Assembly (NCBI GenBank): GCA_002101905.1
Contig: LQPU01000057.1
Location: 1-62,697, forward strand
Length of the DNA stretch: 62,697 nucleotides
Direction: 5' to 3'
Origin: Mycobacterium shimoidei
GTDB lineage: Bacteria > Actinomycetota > Actinomycetes > Mycobacteriales > Mycobacteriaceae
The stretch's first letter is position 1, and every line of letters starts with the position of its first letter. Under the pieces are notes generated by a model. The model saw nothing but the letters and a program-made list of their open reading frames with translations. It had not been told where the DNA came from and did not search any database. A program made the translations under genes and the position numbers. Positions 32,638 through 40,457 of this stretch are shown here, piece after piece.

Positions 32638-34719
32638 TCACCCACCGCCTTGAACCATCGCCGCGGGCTGCAACGAAGCCACGCCCCGATCCGGGCGCAG
32701 GTCCAGCCGCCGCAACAGCTGCGCGTTGAGCGCGACGACGATGGTCGACAGCGACATCAGGATCGCGCCCACCGACATCGGCATCACGAAACCCACCGGG
32801 GCCAGCACACCGGCCGCCAGCGGAACCGCGAGAAGGTTGTAGCCGGCTGCCCACCACAGGTTCTGGCTCATCTTGCGGTACGCCGCCTTGGACAGTTCGA
32901 TGACCGAGAGCACCGAACGCGGATCCGAACTGGCCAGGATGACACCCGCGGAAGCGATCGCGACATCGGTGCCGGCGCCGATCGCGATGCCGACGTCGGC
33001 TTGGGCCAGCGCGGGCGCGTCATTGACACCGTCGCCAACCATGGCCACCTTGAAGCCCTCGCGCTGCAACTCGACGACCTTGGCGGCCTTGTCCTCGGGG
33101 CGCACCCCGGCGAAGACGCGGTCGATGCCCAGTTCATCGGCGACCGCGTGCGCTACCCCTTCGGCGTCGCCGGTGACCATCGCAACCCGGACACCGAGCC
33201 GGTGCAGGGCATTGACGGCCTGCGCGGACTCCTCCCGCACCGCATCGGCGAGCTTCAGCGCCCCGATGACCGCGCCGTTGGCCACCACGTGCAAGATGAT
33301 CGCACCCTCGTCGCGCCACGGCTGCACCTGCGGCAACTCGTCGAGGTTCTGTTCGGCCAGCATGTACGGGCCGCCGACGTGCACGGCGCGGCCATTGACG
33401 GTGGCGGTCACGCCGACGGCCGGCCGGGACGCAAAGCCGCTCGCGTTGGGCACCGACAACTCGCGCCGCCGGGCGGCGTCCACGATTGCGCGGGCCAGCG
33501 GATGCTCGCTGTCGGACTCGACGGCTGCCGCCACGGCCAGCACTTCGTCTGCTGAACCGGCTGGTGCGATGACATCGGTGACGGTCGGCTCGCCTCTGGT
33601 CAGGGTGCCGGTCTTGTCGAACAGCACCACATTGACGGTGCGCATGCTTTCCAGCGCCAGCCGGTCCTTGACCAGCACGCCGCCGCGGGCGGCCCGTTCG
33701 GTGGCGATGGAAACCACCAGCGGGATGGCCAGCCCGAGCGCGTGCGGGCAAGCGATCACCAGCACGGTGATCACCCGGGTCACCGCCTGGTCCGGGTGAC
33801 CGAGGATGCCCCACACGACGGCCGTGACGGCGGCCGAGCCCAGCGCGAACCAGAACAACCAGCCGGCGGCGATGTCGGCGAGCCGCTGCGCCCGTGACGA
33901 CGAGCTCTGCGCTTCGGCGACCAGTCGCTGGATCCCCGCCAACGTCGTCTGGTCGCCGACGGCGCTGATTTCGATCCGCAATCCGGAGTCCGTGGCAACG
34001 GTGCCGGCGACCACGTTGTCACCGGCTGAGCGACGCACCGGGCGCGATTCACCCGTGACCATGGACTCATCGAGTTCGGCGACGCCCTCGACCACGATGC
34101 CATCTGCCGGGACGGTGCCACCCGGACGCACAATCACCAGATCACCCACCCGCAGTTCGCCGGGCGCGACGGTGACCACGGTGTCACCCTCGATGCGCTC
34201 GGCTTCGTCGGGCAACAGCGCCGCCAGCGAGTCCAGCGCTGACGTGGTTTGCGCCAGCGACCGCATCTCCAGCCAATGCCCGAGCAGCATGATGACGATC
34301 AACAGCGCCAGCTCCCACCAGAACTCCAGCTGCTGGCTCAGCACGCCGAGGCTCGCGCCCCACGACGCCACGAACGCCACAGTGATCGCCAAGCCGATCA
34401 ATAGCATCATTCCTGGTGCGCGGGAACGGATCTCGCTGATCGCTCCCGTCAAAAACGGCGCGCCGCCCCAGAAGTAGATGATGGTGCCGAGGACGGGCGA
34501 CGCCCAAGCCACGCCCGGAAACGCCGGAATCGTGTAGCCGATGATCATCGCGAACATCCCTGACAGCGCAACGGTCGGGATCGCGAGTATCAGCATCACC
34601 CAGAACAGCCGTCGAAACTGCGCGACATGGTCTCCGTGGTCGTGACCGGCATGGTCGGCGTGTGCGTGGCCGTCCGCTTCCATTAGCGCGGCGTGACCGT
34701 TGTCATGGTGAGCAGTCAT
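32638..34719 (-). CDS. Heavy-metal P1B-type ATPase (CopB-like, CPH motif)
   Basis: A 693-residue metal-exporting ATPase. The N-terminus is a His-rich metal-binding tail (HHDNGHAALMEADGHAHADH, then HDHGDH) and lacks a CxxC domain. The sixth membrane helix has the CPH motif (VIACPHALG, about residue 324) that marks the CopB subgroup of copper/silver exporters. DKTGTLT with the phosphorylated Asp is near residue 367, TGES in the actuator domain near 222, MVGDGVNDAPAL in the hinge near 570. A RicR-type copper operator lies 10 bases before the ATG, and the message may be leaderless. It heads a leftward run of catabolic genes with which it appears cotranscribed. Confidence 0.95.
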   Translation of the reverse strand: MTAHHDNGHAALMEADGHAHADHAGHDHGDHVAQFRRLFWVMLILAIPTVALSGMFAMIIGYTIPAFPGVAWASPVLGTIIYFWGGAPFLTGAISEIRSRAPGMMLLIGLAITVAFVASWGASLGVLSQQLEFWWELALLIVIMLLGHWLEMRSLAQTTSALDSLAALLPDEAERIEGDTVVTVAPGELRVGDLVIVRPGGTVPADGIVVEGVAELDESMVTGESRPVRRSAGDNVVAGTVATDSGLRIEISAVGDQTTLAGIQRLVAEAQSSSSRAQRLADIAAGWLFWFALGSAAVTAVVWGILGHPDQAVTRVITVLVIACPHALGLAIPLVVSIATERAARGGVLVKDRLALESMRTVNVVLFDKTGTLTRGEPTVTDVIAPAGSADEVLAVAAAVESDSEHPLARAIVDAARRRELSVPNASGFASRPAVGVTATVNGRAVHVGGPYMLAEQNLDELPQVQPWRDEGAIILHVVANGAVIGALKLADAVREESAQAVNALHRLGVRVAMVTGDAEGVAHAVADELGIDRVFAGVRPEDKAAKVVELQREGFKVAMVGDGVNDAPALAQADVGIAIGAGTDVAIASAGVILASSDPRSVLSVIELSKAAYRKMSQNLWWAAGYNLLAVPLAAGVLAPVGFVMPMSVGAILMSLSTIVVALNAQLLRRLDLRPDRGVASLQPAAMVQGGG

Positions 34720-34728
34720 ACAGCCATG

Positions 34729-34743
34729 TACCCACAGGGGGTA
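34729..34743. promoter_or_regulatory. RicR-type copper operator (TACCC-N5-GGGTA)
   Basis: TACCC-ACAGG-GGGTA is an exact match to the known RicR/CsoR-type palindrome TACCC-N5-GGGTA of mycobacterial copper genes. On the minus strand it lies between a -35-like TTGCAA (34755-34750) and a -10-like GTACAT (34732-34727), six bases before the ATG at 34719. Repressor bound here would block transcription until copper rises. Confidence 0.75.
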
Positions 34744-34786
34744 TTTATTTGCAAGTGGTATGGGCGCCTCTCCGGAATTGCTCGGC

Positions 34787-35785
34787 TCAACTCGGCTGAC
34801 GGAGCGGCAGGCCGGCAGCGCGGTAGATCTCGTCGATCACGGTCATGTTCTCGACTGCGTCTTCGGGCGTCGTCGGCACCGGCTCGCCGCGTAGCACTGC
34901 GGCAACAAACGCGTCGAGCTGGTAAGCGTAGGAGGGGCGCCGCGAAAAGCGTTCCACCCGTTTGCCGTTCGGTGATCGGATCCAGAGCCGATGGATGTAT
35001 TGCGGCGTCACCGGGTTGAACAGCCGCATTTCGCCGCGGCTGCCAATCACTTTGGCGCTGATTTGCAGCAGGCGCGACGACCACATCGAACAGCGGATCC
35101 GGCCGATATGCCCTTCCGCGAAGCGCAATTCGGCAGTCATGGCCCGGTCGACTCGCGGGTCGCGCAATTTCGCTTGTGCAGAAACGACTTCGGGGGTCGA
35201 GCCGCCGAAGGTGCGGACCATGTGGACTGGATAACATCCCGCGTCCATGGTCGCGCCGCCGGCAAGCGAGTAGTCGTAACGGATGTCGGAGAACTTGGGC
35301 AGCGGGAAACACAGGGCGGCTTCTACCCGCTCCAGTGCGCCGAGCTCCCCCGAAGCGATGATCTGCTCGGCGCGCAGCGTGAGTGGATGGTAGCGGTAAT
35401 GGAAGGCTTCCATCACGACTCGCCCCGACGTAGCGGCTAATTGGGCGATTTTGCGGGCCTCGGCGGCGTTGGCGGTGAACGGCTTTTCGCACAGCACATG
35501 CTTGCCGGCGGCCAGCGCGGCTCGAGTCCACTTGCCGTGCAACCCGTTCGGCAACGGGATGTAGACCGCGTCGATGTCTGGGTCGGCGATCAGCGCCTGA
35601 TAGCTTCCGTGCGCCCGAGCGATGTTGTGCTTTTCCGCAAATGCCTGAGCGCGCGACAAGTCGCGAGCGGCGATGGCCGCGACCACGACATCGGGGTTGT
35701 TGGCGGCCGGCCGGATCAGCGCAAGCGGCGCGATGCGCGCGGCACCCAGTACCCCGATTCGCAGCGGAGCGTCATGTTCGGACAC
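34787..35785 (-). CDS. Gfo/Idh/MocA family NAD(P)-dependent oxidoreductase
   Basis: A 332-residue dehydrogenase. N-terminal Rossmann domain LRIGVLGAARIAPLALI near residue 9, then IDAVYIPLPNGLHGKWTRAAL, and the EKP signature in HVLCEKPFTANAAEARK with the catalytic Lys near residue 92. Sugar or trans-dihydrodiol oxidation is typical of the family. The GTG at 35785 is chosen: TAGCGT at 35798-35793 on the minus strand is a -10 box seven bases upstream, so the message is probably leaderless; longer forms lack support. It lies 44 bases upstream of the copper operator and is transcribed towards it. Confidence 0.88.
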   Translation of the reverse strand: MSEHDAPLRIGVLGAARIAPLALIRPAANNPDVVVAAIAARDLSRAQAFAEKHNIARAHGSYQALIADPDIDAVYIPLPNGLHGKWTRAALAAGKHVLCEKPFTANAAEARKIAQLAATSGRVVMEAFHYRYHPLTLRAEQIIASGELGALERVEAALCFPLPKFSDIRYDYSLAGGATMDAGCYPVHMVRTFGGSTPEVVSAQAKLRDPRVDRAMTAELRFAEGHIGRIRCSMWSSRLLQISAKVIGSRGEMRLFNPVTPQYIHRLWIRSPNGKRVERFSRRPSYAYQLDAFVAAVLRGEPVPTTPEDAVENMTVIDEIYRAAGLPLRQPS

Positions 35786-35942
35786 GGAGCAGACGCTAAC
35801 ACTCGGCGCTGACCTGCACGGACGGTGCCGCGCCCATGCAGCGATGTTTGAGGTCGCCGCCGCACGGTTATGCCGCACAGGTGCGGTTTAACCCCAACCC
35901 TGGGGACCGCATCAGCCGCTCAAAGCGAAGAAGGAGCTCATC

Positions 35943-36575
35943 GTGAAATTCGCGACTACCAGCGTAAAGACGGGGATTGGTGCCGCGGCAATAGCCGCTG
36001 CGAGCATCTTCACCGCAGTACCGGCAATAGCTGCACCGCCACCCAACATTCAGGGATTCGGCACCAGCCAACAGCTGGTCGACGGGTCACTGGTGACCAC
36101 GTACACAGTGAGCAACCTGCAGCCCAGCAACATAGCGATTCCCGGCTACACCCCCGAGGGCACGCTCTACCAGGCAGACATCACTGCCCGGTCGGAGAGC
36201 GGCCTGGTTACCCCGATGGTGAAGAACTTCACCGCTCGGGGGCCCAACGGCCAGACCTACGAAATGATCGACGACGTAGCCGTCCCCAACGGCCTCAACC
36301 CGGCGCCGATTCCGCAAGGCAACGAATCGACGGGCAAGCTGTACTTCGACGTCACGGGCGCACCGCCCAATGGCGTCGTCTACAACGACGGACTGCAAGA
36401 CATTCTGATCTGGACGTCGAACGTGCCGCAGGTTGCCGGACCTGGCGTCCCGCCGAACTCCGTTTCGGGTGGACCGGCAAGCCCGGGCACGGGCGCACCG
36501 GCCAACTCCGTTCCGGGCATGCCTGCGAGCCCAAGCCCGGCGCCCGGCGCGCTTCCTGGGCCGGCCACAAGCTAA
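35943..36575 (+). CDS. Secreted MPT63-family (DUF1942) protein with Pro/Gly/Ser-rich tail
   Basis: A 210-residue exported protein. A Sec signal peptide covers about residues 1-30 (MKFATTSVKTGIGAAAIAAA, cleavage near AIAA). The mature part matches the MPT63 immunoglobulin-like beta-sandwich: LVTTYTVSNLQPSNIAIPGYTPEGTLYQ, ARGPNGQTYEM, IPQGNESTGKLYFDVTGAPP and DGLQDILIWTS. MPT63 of M. tuberculosis ends after the corresponding strand at about 159 residues; here about 50 extra residues rich in Pro, Gly, Ser and Ala follow. GAAGGAG lies nine bases before the ATG. Function of the family is unknown; it is a major culture-filtrate antigen. Confidence 0.92.
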   Translation: MKFATTSVKTGIGAAAIAAASIFTAVPAIAAPPPNIQGFGTSQQLVDGSLVTTYTVSNLQPSNIAIPGYTPEGTLYQADITARSESGLVTPMVKNFTARGPNGQTYEMIDDVAVPNGLNPAPIPQGNESTGKLYFDVTGAPPNGVVYNDGLQDILIWTSNVPQVAGPGVPPNSVSGGPASPGTGAPANSVPGMPASPSPAPGALPGPATS

Positions 36576-36586
36576 CCCCTATGCGA

Positions 36587-36620
36587 ACCTCCCCCGCCAC
36601 GCCCTCGTGGCGCGGGAGGT
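36587..36620 (+). terminator. Strong hairpin after the MPT63-like gene
   Basis: ACCTCCC-C-CGCCAC and GTGGCG-C-GGGAGGT pair around a six-base GCCCTC loop. It starts 11 bases after the stop. The T tract is weak (TTTG), as is common in mycobacteria. Confidence 0.75.
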
Positions 36621-36667
36621 TTGCGGGGCGCTTGAACCAAATCGCCCCAACGCACGTCTTTAATGTT

Positions 36668-36704
36668 GTTCGGACCGTCCACGCCTCCCGAGGGCGGTCC
36701 GAAC
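36668..36704. terminator. Second hairpin between convergent genes
   Basis: GTTCGGACCG (36668-36677) and CGGTCCGAAC (36695-36704) form a perfect 10-base stem around a 17-base loop that itself can pair (CCTC/GAGG). It lies between the MPT63-like gene and the convergent monooxygenase operon. It is probably the end of the latter, though it could be a repeat element. Confidence 0.6.
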
Positions 36705-36781
36705 ACACGTATGGGGACGGGCTCTCCCGCTTCGCCGGCGACAAGGTTGCAGGTGTACGCACTCAAGGTTGGGCGTGCTCG

Positions 36782-37771
36782 TTAGTCCGCCCACTGCGCG
36801 GTGAATGCCGCGACCGAGTGCGCGACTTGGTCGAGTGCGGCGTCGGGATCGGGCAAGGCGGTCGCAAGGCCGTCGACAGCCCGGCTCGCCCGGGGCCGCC
36901 ACTTTTCGACCCAGCCGTCGATGACCGCTCGGTTGGCGGGGTTGGCGCTGCGCGCGTAGCGGGCTAGTGCGGCGCTCCAGGCCTGGTTGCGGGTGGTGTC
37001 GACGCGCGATTCCTGCAGCAGCGCGGCGGTCAGGCCATCGCCGTTGTCGGACGCCAGCTCAGCGAAAGCCTCCTTGAACAACGCGTCGAGCGCCGGTTTG
37101 ACCACCAGGTTCAGCGCGGTAAAGGCCTCACCCCAGTCGTAGGCCAGCAGCAAGCGTTCCAACGTTTCGCGGGCAGGCTGCCAGACCTCGTCGGTCTCCC
37201 AAATCCGCTGTGTCGCTTCGCTATTGGCCAACTGTGTGCCGTGAGTGAGCGACAGCGACTTGGCGCGGTAGGCGATCCACTGCAGCGCCCGCAGTTCGTC
37301 GGCGGCCTGGAAGAACGCCGCGTTGGTGATGTAGGCGCTGGGGGCTAGCTGCCCGACATAGAGGCTGGTGATCTGCAGGACGTGGAACAGGTAGCGGGCA
37401 GGCACATAGATGCGGGTGAGGGTCTCGATCCAGGCAGGGTCGAGCTTGTGGTCGTCATCGAGCGCCTCGTAGTGATCGACCACGCCCTCGGCGTACACCT
37501 CGCGGTCGTGTTGCAGCGCGATGTAGCGGCGGTAGTTCAGTGCGGCCGGGTCGCGGAAGCCTTCCCAGTTGTCGGCCTGCAGCGGTGAGCCTTCGCGGTG
37601 TTTGAGGTACCAGCGGTTGATGGCGCTGTCGGGGTCGAGGTCGAACGGGGCGGGCCGACGGTTGAAGTGGTAGTGGAATTGGCCGGTGACAACCTCGTAC
37701 TCGGTGGGTTTGCGCCGGGTGTCCGCGGCGATGCTCCAGGTCTTAAGGCGCCGGCTCGTTGCGGTGGTCAT
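36782..37771 (-). CDS. Diiron monooxygenase hydroxylase beta subunit (TmoE-like)
   Basis: A 329-residue beta subunit of a soluble diiron monooxygenase; it has the ferritin-like fold without a metal site and supports the alpha subunit. Blocks: RKPTEYEVVTGQFHYHFNRR at the N-terminus (contacts alpha), then NWEGFRDPAALNYRRYIALQHDREVY near residue 75 and HVLQITSLYVGQLAPSAYI near residue 135. Length matches TmoE of toluene-4-monooxygenase (about 327). It is the last gene of the cluster, three bases after the effector gene. No reductase gene follows; the next feature is the hairpin at 36668-36704. Confidence 0.94.
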   Translation of the reverse strand: MTTATSRRLKTWSIAADTRRKPTEYEVVTGQFHYHFNRRPAPFDLDPDSAINRWYLKHREGSPLQADNWEGFRDPAALNYRRYIALQHDREVYAEGVVDHYEALDDDHKLDPAWIETLTRIYVPARYLFHVLQITSLYVGQLAPSAYITNAAFFQAADELRALQWIAYRAKSLSLTHGTQLANSEATQRIWETDEVWQPARETLERLLLAYDWGEAFTALNLVVKPALDALFKEAFAELASDNGDGLTAALLQESRVDTTRNQAWSAALARYARSANPANRAVIDGWVEKWRPRASRAVDGLATALPDPDAALDQVAHSVAAFTAQWAD

Positions 37772-37774
37772 GTG

Positions 37775-38086
37775 CTAGTCCTCTCGGTCCAAATACCAGT
37801 GCAGTTCGTCGTCGCCGACGTAGCGGATCCGTCCGGCGAACGCCACCAGCGCCGGTTCCAGGGTGGCGAGCGGGAATTCCTGTCCCGCAGCGGCTTCCAG
37901 GCTCGCGCGGGTGACCCGCAAGAAGCGCGGTGCGTGAATGCGCACATACCCGGCGTGGTCATCGATGGTGATGTCGGCGTCGGGGTTGTCGGTGTAAATG
38001 GCGTCGGTGAGCGCGGAGACGATGTCGGGGTCGAAACCGCGTACGACGGGGCCGACGAGTTTGTCCTGTTCGGTGGCTGCGGTCAT
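37775..38086 (-). CDS. Monooxygenase effector/coupling protein (MmoB/DmpM family, TmoD-like)
   Basis: A 103-residue regulatory protein of the diiron monooxygenase, which binds the hydroxylase over the active site and tunes turnover. VGPVVRGFDPDIVSALTDAI and NPDADITIDDHAGYVRIHA are typical, and the length is the same as T4moD. The ATG overlaps the stop of the Rieske gene by four bases (ATGA at 38083-38086). Confidence 0.94.
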   Translation of the reverse strand: MTAATEQDKLVGPVVRGFDPDIVSALTDAIYTDNPDADITIDDHAGYVRIHAPRFLRVTRASLEAAAGQEFPLATLEPALVAFAGRIRYVGDDELHWYLDRED

Positions 38087-38418
38087 GAGTGGTCTCCTTC
38101 GGACAGCGATACGGTGATTCGGTCGCCGTCAAGGCGTACCGGGTGGCTGTGCAGCCGGCAGTTGGCGGGATTCACCCCGGCACCGGTTGTGAGGTCGAAC
38201 TCCCAGCTGTGCGCGCCGCACGTCAGGACGTCGTCCTCGACGTCACCGTCGACGAGCGGGAAACCGGCGTGCGGGCACAGCCCGTCATAGGCGCGGATTT
38301 CTCCGCTGCGCAGGTGCACCAGCAGGATCGGACGATCGCCGACGTGGCACTCGGCTATCTCGCCCTCCCAAAGGTCGTCGAGGGTGGCCACGGGGGTCCA
38401 GGTCATCGCGCTAGTCAT
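38083..38418 (-). CDS. Rieske-type 2Fe-2S ferredoxin (TmoC-like)
   Basis: A 111-residue electron carrier that feeds the hydroxylase. Rieske ligands are clear: CPHAG near residue 47 and CGAHSWEFD near residue 66. Length matches T4moC (112). The ATG at 38418 is preferred to the in-frame ATG at 38406 because GAGG sits seven bases before it; it overlaps the gamma gene by eight bases. Confidence 0.94.
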   Translation of the reverse strand: MTSAMTWTPVATLDDLWEGEIAECHVGDRPILLVHLRSGEIRAYDGLCPHAGFPLVDGDVEDDVLTCGAHSWEFDLTTGAGVNPANCRLHSHPVRLDGDRITVSLSEGDHS

Positions 38419-38656
38419 AGAACGCCTCGACGTGATCCAGTGGACCGACACCGGATGCCGCGATTCCCGCGTGCGGATCGAGCACGTTGCCGTTGTGGCG
38501 CAACCGGATCGGCGCGTCACGGTGGGCCACACGGTGGCCGACGACATGATGGGCGATGGCTGCGGTGACCGTTTCGACACTGTCAGCGTCGTCGACGGGG
38601 ATGAGCAGTTCGAGTACGTCGCCTTCAAAGAGGGCGGTCAACGGGAGCAGTGCCAT
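38411..38656 (-). CDS. Monooxygenase hydroxylase gamma subunit (TmoB-like)
   Basis: An 81-residue ubiquitin-like gamma subunit: MALLPLTALFEGDVLELLIP, then ETVTAAIAHHVVGHRVAHRD and a closing GPLDHVEAFYD, the same shape as T4moB (84 residues). The ATG at 38656 is five bases after the alpha stop. A longer form from further upstream would overlap the alpha gene and has no support. Confidence 0.92.
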   Translation of the reverse strand: MALLPLTALFEGDVLELLIPVDDADSVETVTAAIAHHVVGHRVAHRDAPIRLRHNGNVLDPHAGIAASGVGPLDHVEAFYD

Positions 38657-38661
38657 GATCG

Positions 38662-40170
38662 TCAGCCCTTCGATCCGTTGGTGGAGCCGTGTTGCGCCCA
38701 CGCATAGTCGTCGGCGTCTTGGCCCTGCTCGTCGGCCGAGAGACCGAAGTACTGCAGGACGGTCCCCAGATCAGGAGGGCTGATCTCGCCGGAGAGCACC
38801 CGGTCGATCAGGGACTGATGGCCGGCGAAGCGGTCGGGCCGCTGGGTGAAGATCCACTTGCATGGCTCGGAGCAGAACACGTATCTGCGGCCGTTGTGGA
38901 CATGCGTCGGCGGGGTGGGGTCGGTGTGGGCGCCGACGATGACGCTGGCGGCGCGCACGACCGGCAGCTGACACAGGTTGCAGGTGATCGGCAGGGTCTC
39001 GGGCAAGGTGGCTGCGATATCCCCCTTGCGGATGTTGTCGGTGATGACGTCCCAGTGCTTGCCGAAGTCGCGGTTCCAGCCGGGGTATTTCTCTTCCAGC
39101 CACAGCCGCTCCGCGTCGGAGACGCCCGCATCGGGGTTCCACCACACCGTGGGCCGGTAGTACCAGACACCGAGGTGGATGGCGTGGTGATACCAGGTCA
39201 GCTCGTTGATGAATTCATCCCAGTACCAAGGGAAATCGAGTCCGTAGTCGCGGAACTGGTCGGTGAACTGCTTGACCACCCAATCCTCGATGAATTCCTT
39301 GAAGCTCATCCGCCGGCTTTCCAGCGGGGTGTAGTAGTCCATCGACAGCCCGGTCAGCAGCGCGAAAATGCGCCACGAGCGCCAGAACATGTGGTCGATG
39401 AGGAACTGTCCCCATTCGGCCTCGCCGTTGTCGGTGAGCACTTTGATAGTGGGCTCGCCTTGCTGGGCGTGGCGGGCTTCGTCGGTTTGGATCGAGCTGA
39501 TCAGTGCACCGAATTCCAGGTCTCCGACGTCGATGGCGTCCGCGGCCATACCGAGGAACTGCAGGTTGGTGAACCCGGTCTCCAGGGTGAACGTCAACTG
39601 CAACGCGATCGACAACGCGTCGTTGGCGACGAACATGTCGTCGAACAGATAACGCACCGCGAGCACGATCCAGTTGTTGGTGTGAAAAGCCTTGAGCGCC
39701 CAATCGCCTCGCGGTTCCTTGTCGAGCAGGCCGTAGGGGAAGAACGCCTGGATCTGACCGTGGCGGACCTCGTCGAGGGTGCCGAAGGTGGCCGTGTTGC
39801 GCCAGGCCGCCGCACGGCCGAACCGCCCCATCCGGGCCTCCCCGATGGATGCCAGGTACTCCGGCATCGTGATCGCGCCGTAGTGCGCGACGATCACCGA
39901 CTTCCAGCCCGGGTCGAGTTGCTCGAACAGCTTCGAGCGCCCAATGGTGTTTTTCAGCGAGTAGGTGGTGGTGTCCTTGGTGACCTGGTTGTGTACGTAC
40001 TCGCGGTAACCGATCTTGTAGGGCTCGTCCCATTTGAGCCACGCGTCGGCCGGGACGCGGTGCGTGCCCGAGAGCTCCTCAGGAAACACTTCCTCCTCGG
40101 TCACGTAGCGAAACGTCCAGTTGGTGTCGCGGGCCAGGTCATACCAGTCACTGCGGGAAAGTTTCGGCAT
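38662..40170 (-). CDS. Diiron monooxygenase hydroxylase alpha subunit (TmoA/IsoA-like)
   Basis: A 502-residue catalytic subunit that inserts an oxygen atom into an alkene, aromatic or alkane substrate. Diiron ligands are in SIGEARM, TLDEVRHGQ, TLETGFTN and TDEARHAQQ (two EXXH pairs plus two Glu). Similarity to TmoA runs from WYDLARDTNWTFRYVTEEEV to EKYPGWNRDFGKHWDVITDN. The C-terminal region is a YHS-type domain with all four Cys (CNLCQLP near 400; YVFCSEPCKWIF near 440), where T4moA has lost them. First gene of the cluster; the ATG at 40170 is divergent from a MarR gene. Confidence 0.95.
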   Translation of the reverse strand: MPKLSRSDWYDLARDTNWTFRYVTEEEVFPEELSGTHRVPADAWLKWDEPYKIGYREYVHNQVTKDTTTYSLKNTIGRSKLFEQLDPGWKSVIVAHYGAITMPEYLASIGEARMGRFGRAAAWRNTATFGTLDEVRHGQIQAFFPYGLLDKEPRGDWALKAFHTNNWIVLAVRYLFDDMFVANDALSIALQLTFTLETGFTNLQFLGMAADAIDVGDLEFGALISSIQTDEARHAQQGEPTIKVLTDNGEAEWGQFLIDHMFWRSWRIFALLTGLSMDYYTPLESRRMSFKEFIEDWVVKQFTDQFRDYGLDFPWYWDEFINELTWYHHAIHLGVWYYRPTVWWNPDAGVSDAERLWLEEKYPGWNRDFGKHWDVITDNIRKGDIAATLPETLPITCNLCQLPVVRAASVIVGAHTDPTPPTHVHNGRRYVFCSEPCKWIFTQRPDRFAGHQSLIDRVLSGEISPPDLGTVLQYFGLSADEQGQDADDYAWAQHGSTNGSKG

Positions 40171-40267
40171 GGTGTCGTCCTTGGTTCAGGTCATAGGGCT
40201 ACGCTGAGCCGCGTGAGCTGCGTTGATGACGCGAGCGGAATCCATCATGCGACATATTCCAAGGACT

Positions 40268-40280
40268 CCTAAGGGTTAGG
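40268..40280. promoter_or_regulatory. Palindrome between the monooxygenase and MarR genes
   Basis: CCTAA-GGG-TTAGG, a perfect 5-base inverted repeat in the divergent region, about 100 bases before the alpha-subunit start and 60 before the first codon on the MarR side. A natural candidate site for the adjacent MarR protein; not proven. Confidence 0.45.
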
Positions 40281-40337
40281 ATCACGCTGATTTACACCGT
40301 CATCCCCGGAGCGCACCGTCGCTACCATCCGAGACGG

Positions 40338-40457
40338 ATGCCGCCGGGGCAGCAAACACACAGAAAAGAGGTCTCAGTGACGGTTGTTGACCGGGTCCTC
40401 GGACTGGGCTTCATCGTTGATGACCCCACCGGCGAGCTGAACGAGGTTGTGCTCTGA
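40338..40457 (+). CDS. Short leader peptide frame upstream of and overlapping the MarR gene
   Basis: A 39-residue frame (MPPGQQTHRKEVSVTVVDRV, then LGLGFIVDDPTGELNEVVL). TACCAT at 40323-40328 is a -10 candidate nine bases upstream; an inner GTG at 40377 has AAGAGG upstream. Its TGA overlaps the CTG that is the best-placed start of the MarR gene (CTGA). It may be a translated leader coupled to the regulator, or the true MarR N-terminus separated by a frameshift. No family is recognised. Confidence 0.4.
   Translation: MPPGQQTHRKEVSVTVVDRVLGLGFIVDDPTGELNEVVL

Noticed and set aside
40254..40280. Leftward rho-independent terminator at CCTAAGGGTTAGG
   Set aside because: The stem is only five pairs and no T tract follows; position between divergent genes suits an operator better.
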